A DNA stretch of 64,000 nt, taken from the NCBI GenBank assembly GCA_015272325.1, contig JACYLU010000009.1, forward strand, positions 62,001-126,000, read 5' to 3'. A program made the position numbers and the translations under genes. Positions within the stretch are counted from its first letter, which is position 1; each line of letters begins with the position of its first letter. Of the stretch, positions 17,970-26,622 are shown one piece after another. Below the pieces are notes generated by a model, which was not told the origin of the DNA, searched no databases, and was given only the letters and a program-made list of their open reading frames with translations. This stretch comes from Synechococcales cyanobacterium C42_A2020_086. GTDB taxonomy: Bacteria; Cyanobacteriota; Cyanobacteriia; Elainellales; Elainellaceae.

Positions 17970-20132
17970 ATGACAACGGAATCCTGTAAACGTCCCAACT
18001 GCAACGGCACCATTGATGAGGGTTACTGTGACACATGCGGTATGGCTGCCGTCGCCACCCTCTCTGGGAGTTTGATAGACCAGATTGAGCAAAGCAGTGC
18101 CCCTGTTTCGAGTTCTTTCTCGGTTAGCAGTCGTTCTCGAGGGTCGCGGCGCACCCGTTCGGTTTCGCAGAGCAACCGCAATCCTTTAGGTGCCGGTTTG
18201 GTTTCTCTCCCTGACCTGCCTTCCACAGAGCCTGAGAAGCTGCTGCTGAGCGATCCCAAAGTTCCCGAGAACAAGCGATTTTGCAGTCGATGCGAGGGAG
18301 CGCTCCGGCGCGAACAAGGCTTTTGCAGCCAGTGTGGTCAGAAGTATTCCTTCATGCCTTCCCTAAAAGCGGGCGATATTGTTGCCGATCAATACGAAGT
18401 GAAGGGCGCAATTGCCTATGGAGGTCTAGGCTGGATTTATTTGGGGTTTGATCGGCTGCTGAGCCGCTATGTCGTGTTGAAGGGATTACTGAACACCGAA
18501 GACGAAGCTAGTGCAGCTGTTGCCGTTGCCGAACGCCAATTTCTGGCAACCGTAAAACATCCTAATATTGTTGGTATTTATAACTTTGTGAATCATGGTG
18601 GTGAAGGTTTCATCATCATGGAATATGTAGGTGGGAAAACGCTTAAGGAGATTCGTAAACAACGGGGACCGTTGCCTGTTGCAGAAGCTATTGCCTATAT
18701 CCACCGTATCCTTAACGCCTTTGCTTATTTGCACAGCCAGGGGCTAGTTTATTGCGACTTCAAGCCCGATAACGTCATGGTAGAAGGAGGCGATGTCAAA
18801 CTCATCGACATGGGCGGTGTGCGGCGTCTTGATGACCGAGATGGGGATATCTACGGAACAGTTGGATATTCCGCTCCTGAGGTGGCTGCGGTAGGTCCTT
18901 CCGTTGCGTCGGATTTATTTACTGTTGGTCGCACATTGGCAGTGCTGTTGACCAGCATCCCTGGCTTTAGCCAAGAATACCAATACACCTTGCCTACGCC
19001 TCTAGCGGAGCCATTGTTTGCCCAACAGGAATCCCTCTATCGATTTTTACTCAAAGCAACGGCGTACCACCCAGAGGATCGGTTTCAGTCTGCCGACGAA
19101 ATGGCGGAACAGTTGCTTGGCGTTTTGCGAGAGACAGTTGCCCTGGAAACGGCCACTCCACGTCCGGCAGTTAGCCATGTGTTTGCCGACGATCCGCTTG
19201 CTTTTACGGCTAGTCCCGATTTGGCTCCCATCACCGCTAGCCCCGAGCATGTGCCGCTGCCGCTGCTCGATACCACCGACCCAGCATTTAATGCATTAAT
19301 TCCAGTCCTTGCTATTCCTCAGCCCGAGCAGCGAAACGCCAAACTGAAGCAGGTTGTCGAGCAGTTTCCAGAGTCGATTGAAGCGATGCTGCAATGGGCA
19401 AAAAGCAGCATGGATCTAGGACACAACACCGAAGCAGAGCAGATTTTGCGGGATATTGAAGCGAAGGATATCTGGGATTGGCGAGTGCTCTGGTATCGCG
19501 GTCGGCTCGACTTAGCCCAAGGTACTCCCAGCACCGCTCAGGACAATTTTGATCGGGTCTATACGGAGTTGCCAGGAGAACTTGCGCCTAAGCTGGCTCT
19601 AGCCATTGCTGCTGAGCACGCCAAACAGCTCACCCGGGCGATTGAACTCTATGACCGCATCTCGCGAACGGATTCCAACTATGTTTCAGCCAGTTTTGGG
19701 CTAGCTCGCTGTCAGTTTATGCAGGGCAATCGCTCGGCTGCGATATCAGCCTTGGAGCGAGTTCCTCCTCGCTCTAGCCTGTATCTGCGAGCGCGCATAG
19801 AAGCAGCACGACTACTGACTGATGCCCAAATCGCGCCTCCTCAAGTGCACGACCTCCAACAGGCAGCAGCAATTATTGAATCTCTCACCCTAAATGGTGC
19901 AGACCGCTATCGTTTGGTGCGGCAAGTGTTTGAAACAGCATTGCAGTTGATCACCAGTAAAGTACTGACTCCAGATTCCTCTGTGCATCTACTCGGACAG
20001 TCACTAGAAGAGGTGAAATTGAGACTGGGATTAGAGAAGGCGCTGCGAAATTTAGCACATCTAGCAACCGGAGATGAAAAAATTTGGCTGGTTGATGAAG
20101 CCAACCGTGTGCGTCCAAAAACCCTGTTTTGA
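17970..20132 (+). CDS. pknG: Serine/threonine protein kinase, PknG type with zinc ribbons and TPR tail
   Basis: Soluble kinase of 720 aa closely resembling actinobacterial PknG. Two cysteine clusters precede the kinase: C6, C11, C20, C23 and a rubredoxin-like C105-x2-C108 with C119-x2-C122. The segment GDIVADQYEVKGAIAYGGLGW matches PknG. The kinase (about 138-390) has ATP lysine K171, partner E188, catalytic D263 in YCDFKPDN and D280 in DMGG. There is no arginine before the catalytic aspartate, so it is a non-RD kinase like PknG, and DFG is replaced by DMG. A TPR-like helical region fills about 450-720. In mycobacteria PknG phosphorylates the FHA protein GarA; here an FHA gene lies three genes downstream. 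The ATG at 17970 is the only plausible start. Confidence 0.95.
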   Translation: MTTESCKRPNCNGTIDEGYCDTCGMAAVATLSGSLIDQIEQSSAPVSSSFSVSSRSRGSRRTRSVSQSNRNPLGAGLVSLPDLPSTEPEKLLLSDPKVPENKRFCSRCEGALRREQGFCSQCGQKYSFMPSLKAGDIVADQYEVKGAIAYGGLGWIYLGFDRLLSRYVVLKGLLNTEDEASAAVAVAERQFLATVKHPNIVGIYNFVNHGGEGFIIMEYVGGKTLKEIRKQRGPLPVAEAIAYIHRILNAFAYLHSQGLVYCDFKPDNVMVEGGDVKLIDMGGVRRLDDRDGDIYGTVGYSAPEVAAVGPSVASDLFTVGRTLAVLLTSIPGFSQEYQYTLPTPLAEPLFAQQESLYRFLLKATAYHPEDRFQSADEMAEQLLGVLRETVALETATPRPAVSHVFADDPLAFTASPDLAPITASPEHVPLPLLDTTDPAFNALIPVLAIPQPEQRNAKLKQVVEQFPESIEAMLQWAKSSMDLGHNTEAEQILRDIEAKDIWDWRVLWYRGRLDLAQGTPSTAQDNFDRVYTELPGELAPKLALAIAAEHAKQLTRAIELYDRISRTDSNYVSASFGLARCQFMQGNRSAAISALERVPPRSSLYLRARIEAARLLTDAQIAPPQVHDLQQAAAIIESLTLNGADRYRLVRQVFETALQLITSKVLTPDSSVHLLGQSLEEVKLRLGLEKALRNLAHLATGDEKIWLVDEANRVRPKTLF

Positions 20133-20175
20133 ACTCATCTTCGATGGCTTAACTTATCGAGGATACTCAGTCAGT

Positions 20176-20190
20176 ATATGTCTTACATAT
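20176..20190. promoter_or_regulatory. Small inverted repeat before the PP2C gene
   Basis: ATATGT and ACATAT flank a three-base centre in the AT-rich 144-bp gap between kinase and phosphatase genes. It could be an operator or a chance palindrome. It is close to, but does not fit, an NtcA box (spacing is 7, not 8). Confidence 0.3.
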
Positions 20191-20276
20191 CTTAATGGAT
20201 GATCAAATATATTATTCAATGAATCTGTTCAACAAGGCTCTATAAATTGTAATTCTTCAGTAAACATGGCTGACTC

Positions 20277-21353
20277 ATGCTGATCTCTGAGTGTCCAATC
20301 TGCCAGGCAGTGATACAACCGTTGGATCGCTTTTGCGAAGCCTGTGGTAATGCGCTGGCGGTAGTTAGCACTGTCTCATGCTGCCCTCGATGTCAAGCAC
20401 CGGGCGATGCCATTGACTCAGAAGGATACTGCGGGCAGTGCGGCTTCCAGGTGAATTGCAGCAGGTCGCGGGAGCCAGATGACCGGGTGGAATTAACTCT
20501 GGGTTTTTCACTGGCCGGTATCAGCGATCGAGGCTTAGTCCATACCCGCAATGAAGATGCAATTGCTCTTGCCTCTGTTGATGGCACGTCCATTCTGGTG
20601 GTTTGCGATGGAGTTTCGAGTTCCCTTAATCCCCACATGGCCTCACAGACCGCTGCTCAAACGATCTGTCAGGTGCTAACGGCAACAGCGCCATCTGGCA
20701 TCCATCCAACTTCTGCTCTTCAAAGAGCGATGGCTCAAGCTCAGGCAGCCGTTGCGGCCCTCGCACCTGTCAAATTCTACGATGCCAAACACAACAATGC
20801 CAGATACAACGGCAGACTGGACGAGATGACAACCCTGCTCGATCCCCCTTCCACTACAGGAGTTGCCGCTATAGTGCAGGCGGGCATGGCAACCATTGGC
20901 TGGCTGGGTGATAGTCGTGCTTACTGGGTTCCGGCAAGAAGGGCTGACCGAGCAGCGGCTGGACAAGGAGCAGATCATTCCGCAGCGCAACAGCTCACGG
21001 AAGATGACTCCTGGATCAATACTCAGGCTAGAGAAGGACAAGGAGCAGAGGCATCAGAGGCATCTCATGCTCATGTGATTACGCGCTGGCTAGGAGCCGA
21101 TGCCCCCAACTCGAACCCCTCGATTCTAACCGTTCACCTGCGCGATCCAGGATACCTGATTCTTTGTTCTGACGGCCTGTGGAACTATTTACAAGATGCT
21201 GCCCATCTCGCCAACTTGCTGGCATCTGCCATGCAGGCCAACGCGAATTCTGGCGCAGCGGAACTGGCTCAACACTTGGTGAATTATGCGCGATCACAAG
21301 GTGGATACGACAACATTACCGTGGCTATTTTTGTTGCCTCACTTGTTGCTTAA
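20277..21353 (+). CDS. PP2C-type protein phosphatase with N-terminal zinc ribbons
   Basis: Metal-dependent serine/threonine phosphatase of 358 aa, probable antagonist of the neighbouring kinase. The N terminus has repeated CxxC pairs (C6/C9, C20/C23, C36/C39, C52/C55) that can form two zinc ribbons like those in the kinase and FHA proteins of this cluster. The PP2C domain (about 75-355) has RNEDA near 92, VVCDGVSS, GWLGDSRAYW, LCSDGLWNYL and YDNITVAIF, so all main metal-binding aspartates are present. A low-complexity insert (about 220-260) separates the central motifs. The shared zinc ribbons suggest the three proteins bind the same partner or each other. Confidence 0.93.
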   Translation: MLISECPICQAVIQPLDRFCEACGNALAVVSTVSCCPRCQAPGDAIDSEGYCGQCGFQVNCSRSREPDDRVELTLGFSLAGISDRGLVHTRNEDAIALASVDGTSILVVCDGVSSSLNPHMASQTAAQTICQVLTATAPSGIHPTSALQRAMAQAQAAVAALAPVKFYDAKHNNARYNGRLDEMTTLLDPPSTTGVAAIVQAGMATIGWLGDSRAYWVPARRADRAAAGQGADHSAAQQLTEDDSWINTQAREGQGAEASEASHAHVITRWLGADAPNSNPSILTVHLRDPGYLILCSDGLWNYLQDAAHLANLLASAMQANANSGAAELAQHLVNYARSQGGYDNITVAIFVASLVA

Positions 21354-21375
21354 TAGATGAACCTGGAGTCTTGCA

Positions 21376-22656
21376 ATGGAACCTCAATTTACCGCAGAAG
21401 TCTTTCAAAATCCTTACCTGCCCCAAGGTGCCAAAGACGTGAACGCGATTATGACGATCACATTGGTGGGCAATGACAGCGCAGTAACTCACTCCTCCGG
21501 GCACTTGTTTGGCATCATTTGTGATGTGTCCGGATCTATGGGGGGACTCAAAATTCAGGCGGCTAAGGCGGCTATGGCGAGGGTAGTGACCTTGCTGCCC
21601 GAGGATAGCGCTTTTTTTATTGTCACAGGATCAAGCACTGCCCGCTTGATAGTGCCCGTGATGACCGCTACCCCCAGCAATAAACAAGAAGCAATCGCTG
21701 CCATTAACAACGTCACAGCCAACGGGGGCACTTTAATGTCGACGTGGCTCACGGCTGCGCTACGCGAGTTTCAAACTAGGCCAACCGCCATTCGGCAGGC
21801 ACTCTTGTTGACCGATGGCATGAATGACGATTCAGATGAAAACGCCTTGGCGGCAATCCTAAAACAGTGCGAAGGTGTCTTTCAGTGCGACTGTCGAGGA
21901 GTGGGCACCGACTGGCGAGTAGCTCAACTGCAGAGAATTGCGGACAAGCTGTTGGGTACAACCGATATCATTCCCGATGCTAGCGGATTAGAGGCTGACT
22001 TTCAGGCGATCTTGCAAAAAGCCCTGACCAAGACTATCAGCGATGTCCATCTGCGGTTGTGGACCCCGCAGGGAGCCAAGGTGTTGTTCTGTAAACAGGT
22101 CAGTCCGACGATTGTGGATTTGACGGGTCGGGCCAAACCGGTGAAGCCACAGGTGGTAGACTACCCGACCGGCTCGTGGAGCGTCAACGAACCGCGTGAC
22201 TATCATTTTTGTATTGAAGTCCCCGCTGGCAATGTGGGAGATGAGATGCTGGCAGGGCGGGCGAGCTTGGTGTGTTGGATCAACGAGGTTGAAACCAAAA
22301 TTAGTGAAGCTCGGATTTTGGCAACCTGGACCGACAATGAAGCGCTATCTGCCAAAATCGACCGCCGGGTAGCCCACTACACCGGACAAGCAGAACTCGC
22401 TCAGGTGATTCAAGAGGGGATGGAGGCTCGCGCTCGCGGCAACGTTGATGTGGCTACTGCTAAACTCGGGCGGGCCGTCCAGCTTGCCCATGAATCGGGC
22501 AACGAGTCTACGGCGAAACTGCTGCGAAACGTCGTGGATGTGGAAGATGCCTCCACGGGTACAGTGCGTCTGAAACGAGATGTTGCTAAGGCAGATGCCA
22601 TGGCGCTAGAAACCCGCTCTACAAAAACCACCCGCATTCCTAAAGACCCATCTTAG
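21376..22656 (+). CDS. VWA domain protein of the PknG cluster
   Basis: Cytoplasmic von Willebrand factor A protein of 426 aa. The VWA domain (about 40-220) has a complete metal-ion adhesion site beginning D50-V-S52-G-S54, followed by the conserved threonine region (NGGTLMSTW) and LLTDGMND. The middle resembles a beta-sandwich and the C terminus is helical. It ends in a Thr/Ser-rich tail (ETRSTKTTRIP), a conceivable kinase target and FHA ligand, though that is inference. The ATG at 21376 follows CTGGAG and lies 22 bp after the phosphatase gene, so co-transcription is likely. VWA proteins usually organise protein complexes. Confidence 0.9.
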   Translation: MEPQFTAEVFQNPYLPQGAKDVNAIMTITLVGNDSAVTHSSGHLFGIICDVSGSMGGLKIQAAKAAMARVVTLLPEDSAFFIVTGSSTARLIVPVMTATPSNKQEAIAAINNVTANGGTLMSTWLTAALREFQTRPTAIRQALLLTDGMNDDSDENALAAILKQCEGVFQCDCRGVGTDWRVAQLQRIADKLLGTTDIIPDASGLEADFQAILQKALTKTISDVHLRLWTPQGAKVLFCKQVSPTIVDLTGRAKPVKPQVVDYPTGSWSVNEPRDYHFCIEVPAGNVGDEMLAGRASLVCWINEVETKISEARILATWTDNEALSAKIDRRVAHYTGQAELAQVIQEGMEARARGNVDVATAKLGRAVQLAHESGNESTAKLLRNVVDVEDASTGTVRLKRDVAKADAMALETRSTKTTRIPKDPS

Positions 22657-22749
22657 GTAGGACTCAGCACTCGCAAGTAAGTTGATTGCATTCCATTTTT
22701 TATCTCACCGCTTTCTATTTCACCTCCCTTTACTCCTTGGATCACTGTG

Positions 22750-23574
22750 ATGGCTACTTATCCTTGCCCCAAAGGACATGACTCGACCGAAGCCGATTAC
22801 TGTTCAGAATGTGGTGCAAAAATGCAAGTGGTAACCCCTGCCTCGGACGAGACGGTCTCGAATGCCCCTCCACTACGGCAATCTGAACAAAGGCTTATCT
22901 GCCCCGACTGCACAACCCCCCATGACCTAGCAGTGGGTAACTATTGCGAAATCTGTGGTTACAACTTTGCGACCGGTGCTCATGGAGAACTGCCGGTGCA
23001 ACAGGCTAGTTTTGCCGTCAGCACTGCTGGCAGGTCTACTGCCCTAGACAATTCGGCAGATTCGTTAGCCGATGCCGCTGCAGTCACCTCTGTGGCATCC
23101 CATGTGGCACCCCAGGTTGAGTTGGAGGGGGAGTCTAATTCTGGATCTGACCCTTCCAACCGCCTGTCGAGACAAGACGGACTCCCCGTGCAGACATTAC
23201 CCACCTCTGCAACGGGTTGGGTTGCTGTGATATCCGTCGATCCAGCATTACGTAGTGCCCATAGCCCCCCTGCTCCTGACCAGCCAGCCATCGCACTTCC
23301 CTTGGAAAAACCGATTAATCTAATTGGTCGCACCAGCGAAAAGCGGGCTATTTATCCTGACGTTGCTCTCGACTTCGACAATGCTGTTTCTTACCGCCAC
23401 GGACTGCTGATAGTCCAATCTGAAGATTGTCTGCTCTTCCGCGATATTGGCTCCTCGAACGGAACCCGAATTAACGGCACCGAAGCCACCGTGATGGCTG
23501 ACATCCCGCTGCACCACCACGATGAATTAACGCTTGGACATTGGACCAAAATTCAAATTTGCAGGAGTCAGTGA
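22750..23574 (+). CDS. FHA domain protein with zinc ribbons, GarA-like role possible
   Basis: Forkhead-associated protein of 274 aa that should bind phosphothreonine. The start is the ATG at 22750; the GTG immediately before it is less likely. Two zinc ribbons occupy residues 1-75 (CPKGH ... YCSECG and CPDCTTPH ... YCEICG). A linker of about 110 residues leads to the FHA domain (about 180-270), which keeps the GR turn (NLIGRTS), the Ser/His segment (VSYRHGLL) and the GSSNGTRING loop. In mycobacteria the FHA protein GarA is the target of PknG and controls 2-oxoglutarate use. GarA lacks zinc ribbons, so this would be a variant. It ends 2 bp before the membrane protein gene. Confidence 0.93.
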   Translation: MATYPCPKGHDSTEADYCSECGAKMQVVTPASDETVSNAPPLRQSEQRLICPDCTTPHDLAVGNYCEICGYNFATGAHGELPVQQASFAVSTAGRSTALDNSADSLADAAAVTSVASHVAPQVELEGESNSGSDPSNRLSRQDGLPVQTLPTSATGWVAVISVDPALRSAHSPPAPDQPAIALPLEKPINLIGRTSEKRAIYPDVALDFDNAVSYRHGLLIVQSEDCLLFRDIGSSNGTRINGTEATVMADIPLHHHDELTLGHWTKIQICRSQ

Positions 23575-23576
23575 AC

Positions 23577-24950
23577 ATGACAACGCAAACAGCACCGCTC
23601 AAGCCTGTTCGCACCCTGACCACACCGCAATTGCTGAAAGCGGGACTATACGTGACTTGGGGAGCCAGTGCATTGATGCTGATCAGCGCCATTGCCGGCA
23701 TCCAAGCTCAGCGCAACGGGCTACAGGCTGTTACCCAAAGGGCAATTCCCAACGTGATCGTGGCGCAGCGTCTCAAAACAGCTATGACTGATATTGACTC
23801 AATTGTCGCCAATCAGCTGTTGAAGGATTCCTTGACCGTGAGTTCGGCTGATCAAGAAGATTACATGACCCGACGAGGAGAACTAGCCGAACGAATAGTG
23901 TTGGCGGCTCGTAATCTGTCCCTGGGTGATGCTGAGCAGAAACCCCTGGAAAGTATTTTGCTGAATTTTAACGACTACATTGCTCAGGCGGAACGGGCCC
24001 GGTTTGCCAAAGAGCGAGGTGATCAGGTGGCAATGCTAACCGCCTACCGTCAGGCTAGTCGAATTCTAGATGAAAAACTTCTACCCGCCGCTGACGAATT
24101 TGCCCAGGTGAATGAAACAGCGTTGGAGAGGAATTATCGAGAGGCGCAGACTGCAGCCTATTGGCTGCGGGGAGCAATTCTGCTTTCTGGGCTGTCGCTG
24201 CTGATCGCTCTAGTTGCCTTACAGTTCTTTTTGGCTCGCCGCACCCGCCGCACCTTCAATCCAGCACTGGTAGCTGCAACGGCCATTGCCATCGTGTTTA
24301 TAGGACACACTCTAACATTGATGTCAACGTCACAGACACTGCGATATTTGCGCGAAGATGTCTATGAATCTATTCGCCTGCTACGGCTAGGACGGGTACA
24401 TCTCTATCAAGCCGATGGAGCTAAAAGCCGCTTTCTGCTCGATAAGGTGCTATCCACTCAGCACGAAACGGCATTTTACCAGCATATTAATCAAGTTCTC
24501 ACCTTACCAGATGCCACTTCCTTAGACGCCGTTATTGATGCGTTCCAAGTGGAGCAGACAACACTAGGCATGACTGGGTACCTCGCCGAGTCGCTATATC
24601 GGGCAACCTCTCCTGAAGAGCGCACAGCACTGTTAGTTATGATGAGGGATTACGCTCAGTACCTCCAGATCAACCAGCAAATTCGGCAACTAGCGCTGAG
24701 CGGACAGCAAGACGCCGCCATTGCTCTCAGTACTGGGCAGAGACCAGGGCAATCTCAATGGGCATTTGACCAACTGCTCGATAACAATGAGAAAGCTCGC
24801 GAGATTTACGTTGCCCGATTTGAGCGGGGCACTAGTGATACTCTCCAATCGCTTGACGGCTTTGAAGCCAGAGCAGCAATCAGTATGGCCTTTGTCGCCC
24901 TGCTCATCCTCCTAGGCTTGCGTCCGCGCTTGCGAGAGTATTTCATCTAA
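23577..24950 (+). CDS. Four-TM membrane sensor, GlnX-like
   Basis: Membrane protein of 457 aa. The ATG at 23577 follows AGGAG by 9 nt and comes 2 bp after the FHA stop; the frame is open to 23541 but that would overlap the FHA gene. Hydrophobic segments at about 20-42, 197-217, 228-250 and 433-450 give four membrane passes, with two helical extracytoplasmic domains (about 43-195 and 255-430) resembling four-helix-bundle sensor domains. This topology is that of GlnX, the membrane partner of PknG in actinobacteria, which reads amino-acid binding by GlnH. No binding-protein gene follows. The GlnX assignment rests on topology and neighbourhood and needs a profile comparison. Confidence 0.85.
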   Translation: MTTQTAPLKPVRTLTTPQLLKAGLYVTWGASALMLISAIAGIQAQRNGLQAVTQRAIPNVIVAQRLKTAMTDIDSIVANQLLKDSLTVSSADQEDYMTRRGELAERIVLAARNLSLGDAEQKPLESILLNFNDYIAQAERARFAKERGDQVAMLTAYRQASRILDEKLLPAADEFAQVNETALERNYREAQTAAYWLRGAILLSGLSLLIALVALQFFLARRTRRTFNPALVAATAIAIVFIGHTLTLMSTSQTLRYLREDVYESIRLLRLGRVHLYQADGAKSRFLLDKVLSTQHETAFYQHINQVLTLPDATSLDAVIDAFQVEQTTLGMTGYLAESLYRATSPEERTALLVMMRDYAQYLQINQQIRQLALSGQQDAAIALSTGQRPGQSQWAFDQLLDNNEKAREIYVARFERGTSDTLQSLDGFEARAAISMAFVALLILLGLRPRLREYFI

Positions 24951-25080
24951 ACTCGATCACCTAACTCAACCGGTTAACGGAAGGTTCAGTGAATCGGGTC
25001 GGTCCAGAGGGTTACTTCTAGTGCCCTGCCCTCTAACTCAACTAACCTCTGCTCAGGATGAGGTTAAGAGCAACTCTAGC

Positions 25081-25332
25081 CTAGCTCTGCGGCTGAGTGC
25101 CCAAAGGTCGATCACTGCCGCCAGCATCCTCGTGAGGGGTACGCTGCCATTTGCCATCAGCACCGCGCACAAAATGCTCGTTACATTCAATAGTTTGCCA
25201 AGCTACACGCTTAGCAGCTTCCTCATCGTGGCTGTTTTCCAAGAAGCTATTGTAGGCTGCAATAAACAGATTCTGAGCGTCTTCGGGTAGCGATTCTTTG
25301 ATTTCTTGGGGCAACGTATCCTGCGTCAACAT
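25081..25332 (-). CDS. ChaB-domain protein
   Basis: Small protein of 83 aa. The block LPQEIKESLPEDAQNLFIAAYNSF ... A.RVAWQTIE fits the ChaB family (LPxxI, LP..AQ, A..AW). The start at 25332 is chosen because AGGAG lies 6 nt before it; an ATG two codons upstream sits directly against that ribosome binding site. ChaB was first described as a cation transport regulator in E. coli, but its role is not settled. The C-terminal 20 residues are charged and probably disordered. It is convergent with the GlnX-like gene and followed upstream by another small gene on the same strand. Confidence 0.85.
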   Translation of the reverse strand: MLTQDTLPQEIKESLPEDAQNLFIAAYNSFLENSHDEEAAKRVAWQTIECNEHFVRGADGKWQRTPHEDAGGSDRPLGTQPQS

Positions 25333-25407
25333 GGACATCTCCTTGCTGTTCGGTATTGAAGGTTAGAAACTTTGATTTACTGGAGCGATGTAGATTAGCC
25401 GCTGGAT

Positions 25408-25788
25408 TTACCACCACGTGCGTTCGCCGTTCTCGTCTACTCGTGCCTGCCGAATCGTATCTGAAATTTCTTCGGCATCCTTAACGTGATGCAGCGCTTT
25501 TTGAGAACCATCTGGCTCATCAACTACAAAATAGGTTGGTACAACAATGTGCTCTCCCGTGATATCTGGTGCATCTACGGCAACTTGTTGTGCCTTTTCC
25601 TCCAGCGATTTTGATTCATCAATGCGATCGCCCGGGTTCACGGTGAGGTTATTGCCTTGGCGCTCTAACTCGGCTTTCTGAGCCTGTTTCTGCCGAGGAT
25701 CCACCTCTTCGGGGGACATGGGCTGCTTCGTCACTCGCTGCTCTTGATTTTCTTGATGCTCTGGATTAGTCGCGTGATTCTGACTCAT
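25408..25788 (-). CDS. Small hydrophilic protein of unknown function
   Basis: I do not recognise the family. The ATG at 25788 (MSQNHATNPEHQENQEQ) gives 126 aa; an in-frame TTG at 25839 would add 17 residues. The first 75 residues are rich in Gln, Glu, Lys and Asn and likely disordered. The last 50 (GEHIVVPTYFVVDEPDGSQKALHHVKDAEEISDTIRQA) look like a small folded unit. It lies 75 bp upstream of the ChaB-like gene on the same strand. The two may be stress-related small proteins in one transcript. Only the coding status is supported. Confidence 0.65.
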   Translation of the reverse strand: MSQNHATNPEHQENQEQRVTKQPMSPEEVDPRQKQAQKAELERQGNNLTVNPGDRIDESKSLEEKAQQVAVDAPDITGEHIVVPTYFVVDEPDGSQKALHHVKDAEEISDTIRQARVDENGERTWW

Positions 25789-26093
25789 GATTTCAAGCCC
25801 CGTATCTTTATCTGGACGTCGTGAAACAATATGCGGCAATTCTAAAAATTAAAAACCACCTGATACCTCCCTCAAATGAAAGAACTCTGCCTCAGAGTTT
25901 TGCGCTGCAACTCTGTCCTACGGACTCCATGTTTAAGGAAGCAAGCTCTGACTTTTGAATGAGGTCTTTGACGATAGCCTGTGCAAAGGTTGAAAAGGTA
26001 TTTTCAGCCGCTAAAAGCTGTGAATCGTTAGCAGGTGAAAAATCCAGAGATACGAGCTATACAGAGTCGATTACAAAATACGGAGAACGAGCA

Positions 26094-26450
26094 ATGAATG
26101 GGCTACGACCCCTCAAACTACTGCAATTTCTCATCACGGGTTGCATGATTATCAGTCTGGCGCTGCTGCCGGGAACGATTTTTACTCCTGCGGCAGTGGC
26201 TGATACTGCGCCTCGGATTATTCAAGCTGAGAGAAATGATCTCGATGCTGCAACCATTAAGCGCATTCAAGAGCGAGCTGAAGATTTGGGAGATGGTGCT
26301 GAACGCGATATTGGTGATACAGGTCTGAAGAATCTGCGTAAACTGCCCGAGAATGTTCCTGAAACGCTGGATTTGATAAAGCGCCAGCGTTTTGGCGGCG
26401 AAACCGATGTACCAGCTGAAAAGCGAATGGCTAATCCTGAGCGACAATAA
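26094..26450 (+). CDS. Small exported protein of unknown function
   Basis: The ATG at 26094 follows CGGAGA at good spacing and gives 118 aa (the frame extends to 25959 without a better start). The N terminus is a clear signal peptide: positive MNGLRPLKLL, a hydrophobic core to about residue 33, then an AVA-DTA-type cleavage site. The mature part of about 80 residues is charged and helical, with RNDLDAATIKRIQERAEDLG and a C-terminal block rich in Arg and Glu. No cysteine remains, so it is not a lipoprotein. A family of short cyanobacterial exported proteins looks similar, but I cannot name it. A possible terminator follows. Confidence 0.8.
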   Translation: MNGLRPLKLLQFLITGCMIISLALLPGTIFTPAAVADTAPRIIQAERNDLDAATIKRIQERAEDLGDGAERDIGDTGLKNLRKLPENVPETLDLIKRQRFGGETDVPAEKRMANPERQ

Positions 26451-26500
26451 TTCTATCTGAATCGGCGAACGCATTTACAGCAAAAGTAGCTTTACGGACG

Positions 26501-26540
26501 AACGGGCAGATCATTTAGATTTAATCTGCTCGTTTGGCAT
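26501..26540 (+). terminator. Possible terminator after the small exported protein gene
   Basis: AACGGGCAGAT pairs with ATCTGCTCGTT (11 bp with one G-U pair) around a 12-nt loop, followed by a T-rich stretch. It lies between convergent genes and could end the plus-strand transcript. Confidence 0.55.
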
Positions 26541-26622
26541 TTATTTTGCGTTTAATTTATTTTTTATCTAACAGTTTGTTTGATGCTTTACTTTGTGATT
26601 CTTTTTGCTGTTCTACGTAGAG

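Noticed and set aside
20175-20187. Possible NtcA box before the PP2C gene
   Set aside because: GTA and TAC are separated by 7 bp rather than 8, and no matching -10 spacing was found.
23541-23576. Earlier start for the GlnX-like gene overlapping the FHA gene
   Set aside because: The ATG at 23577 has AGGAG at 9 nt; the earlier one lies in FHA coding sequence without a ribosome site.
25043-25066. Hairpin TAACCTC/GAGGTTA as terminator of the PknG cluster
   Set aside because: The stem is only 7 bp with a 10-bp loop and no T-run follows, so it is too weak to call.
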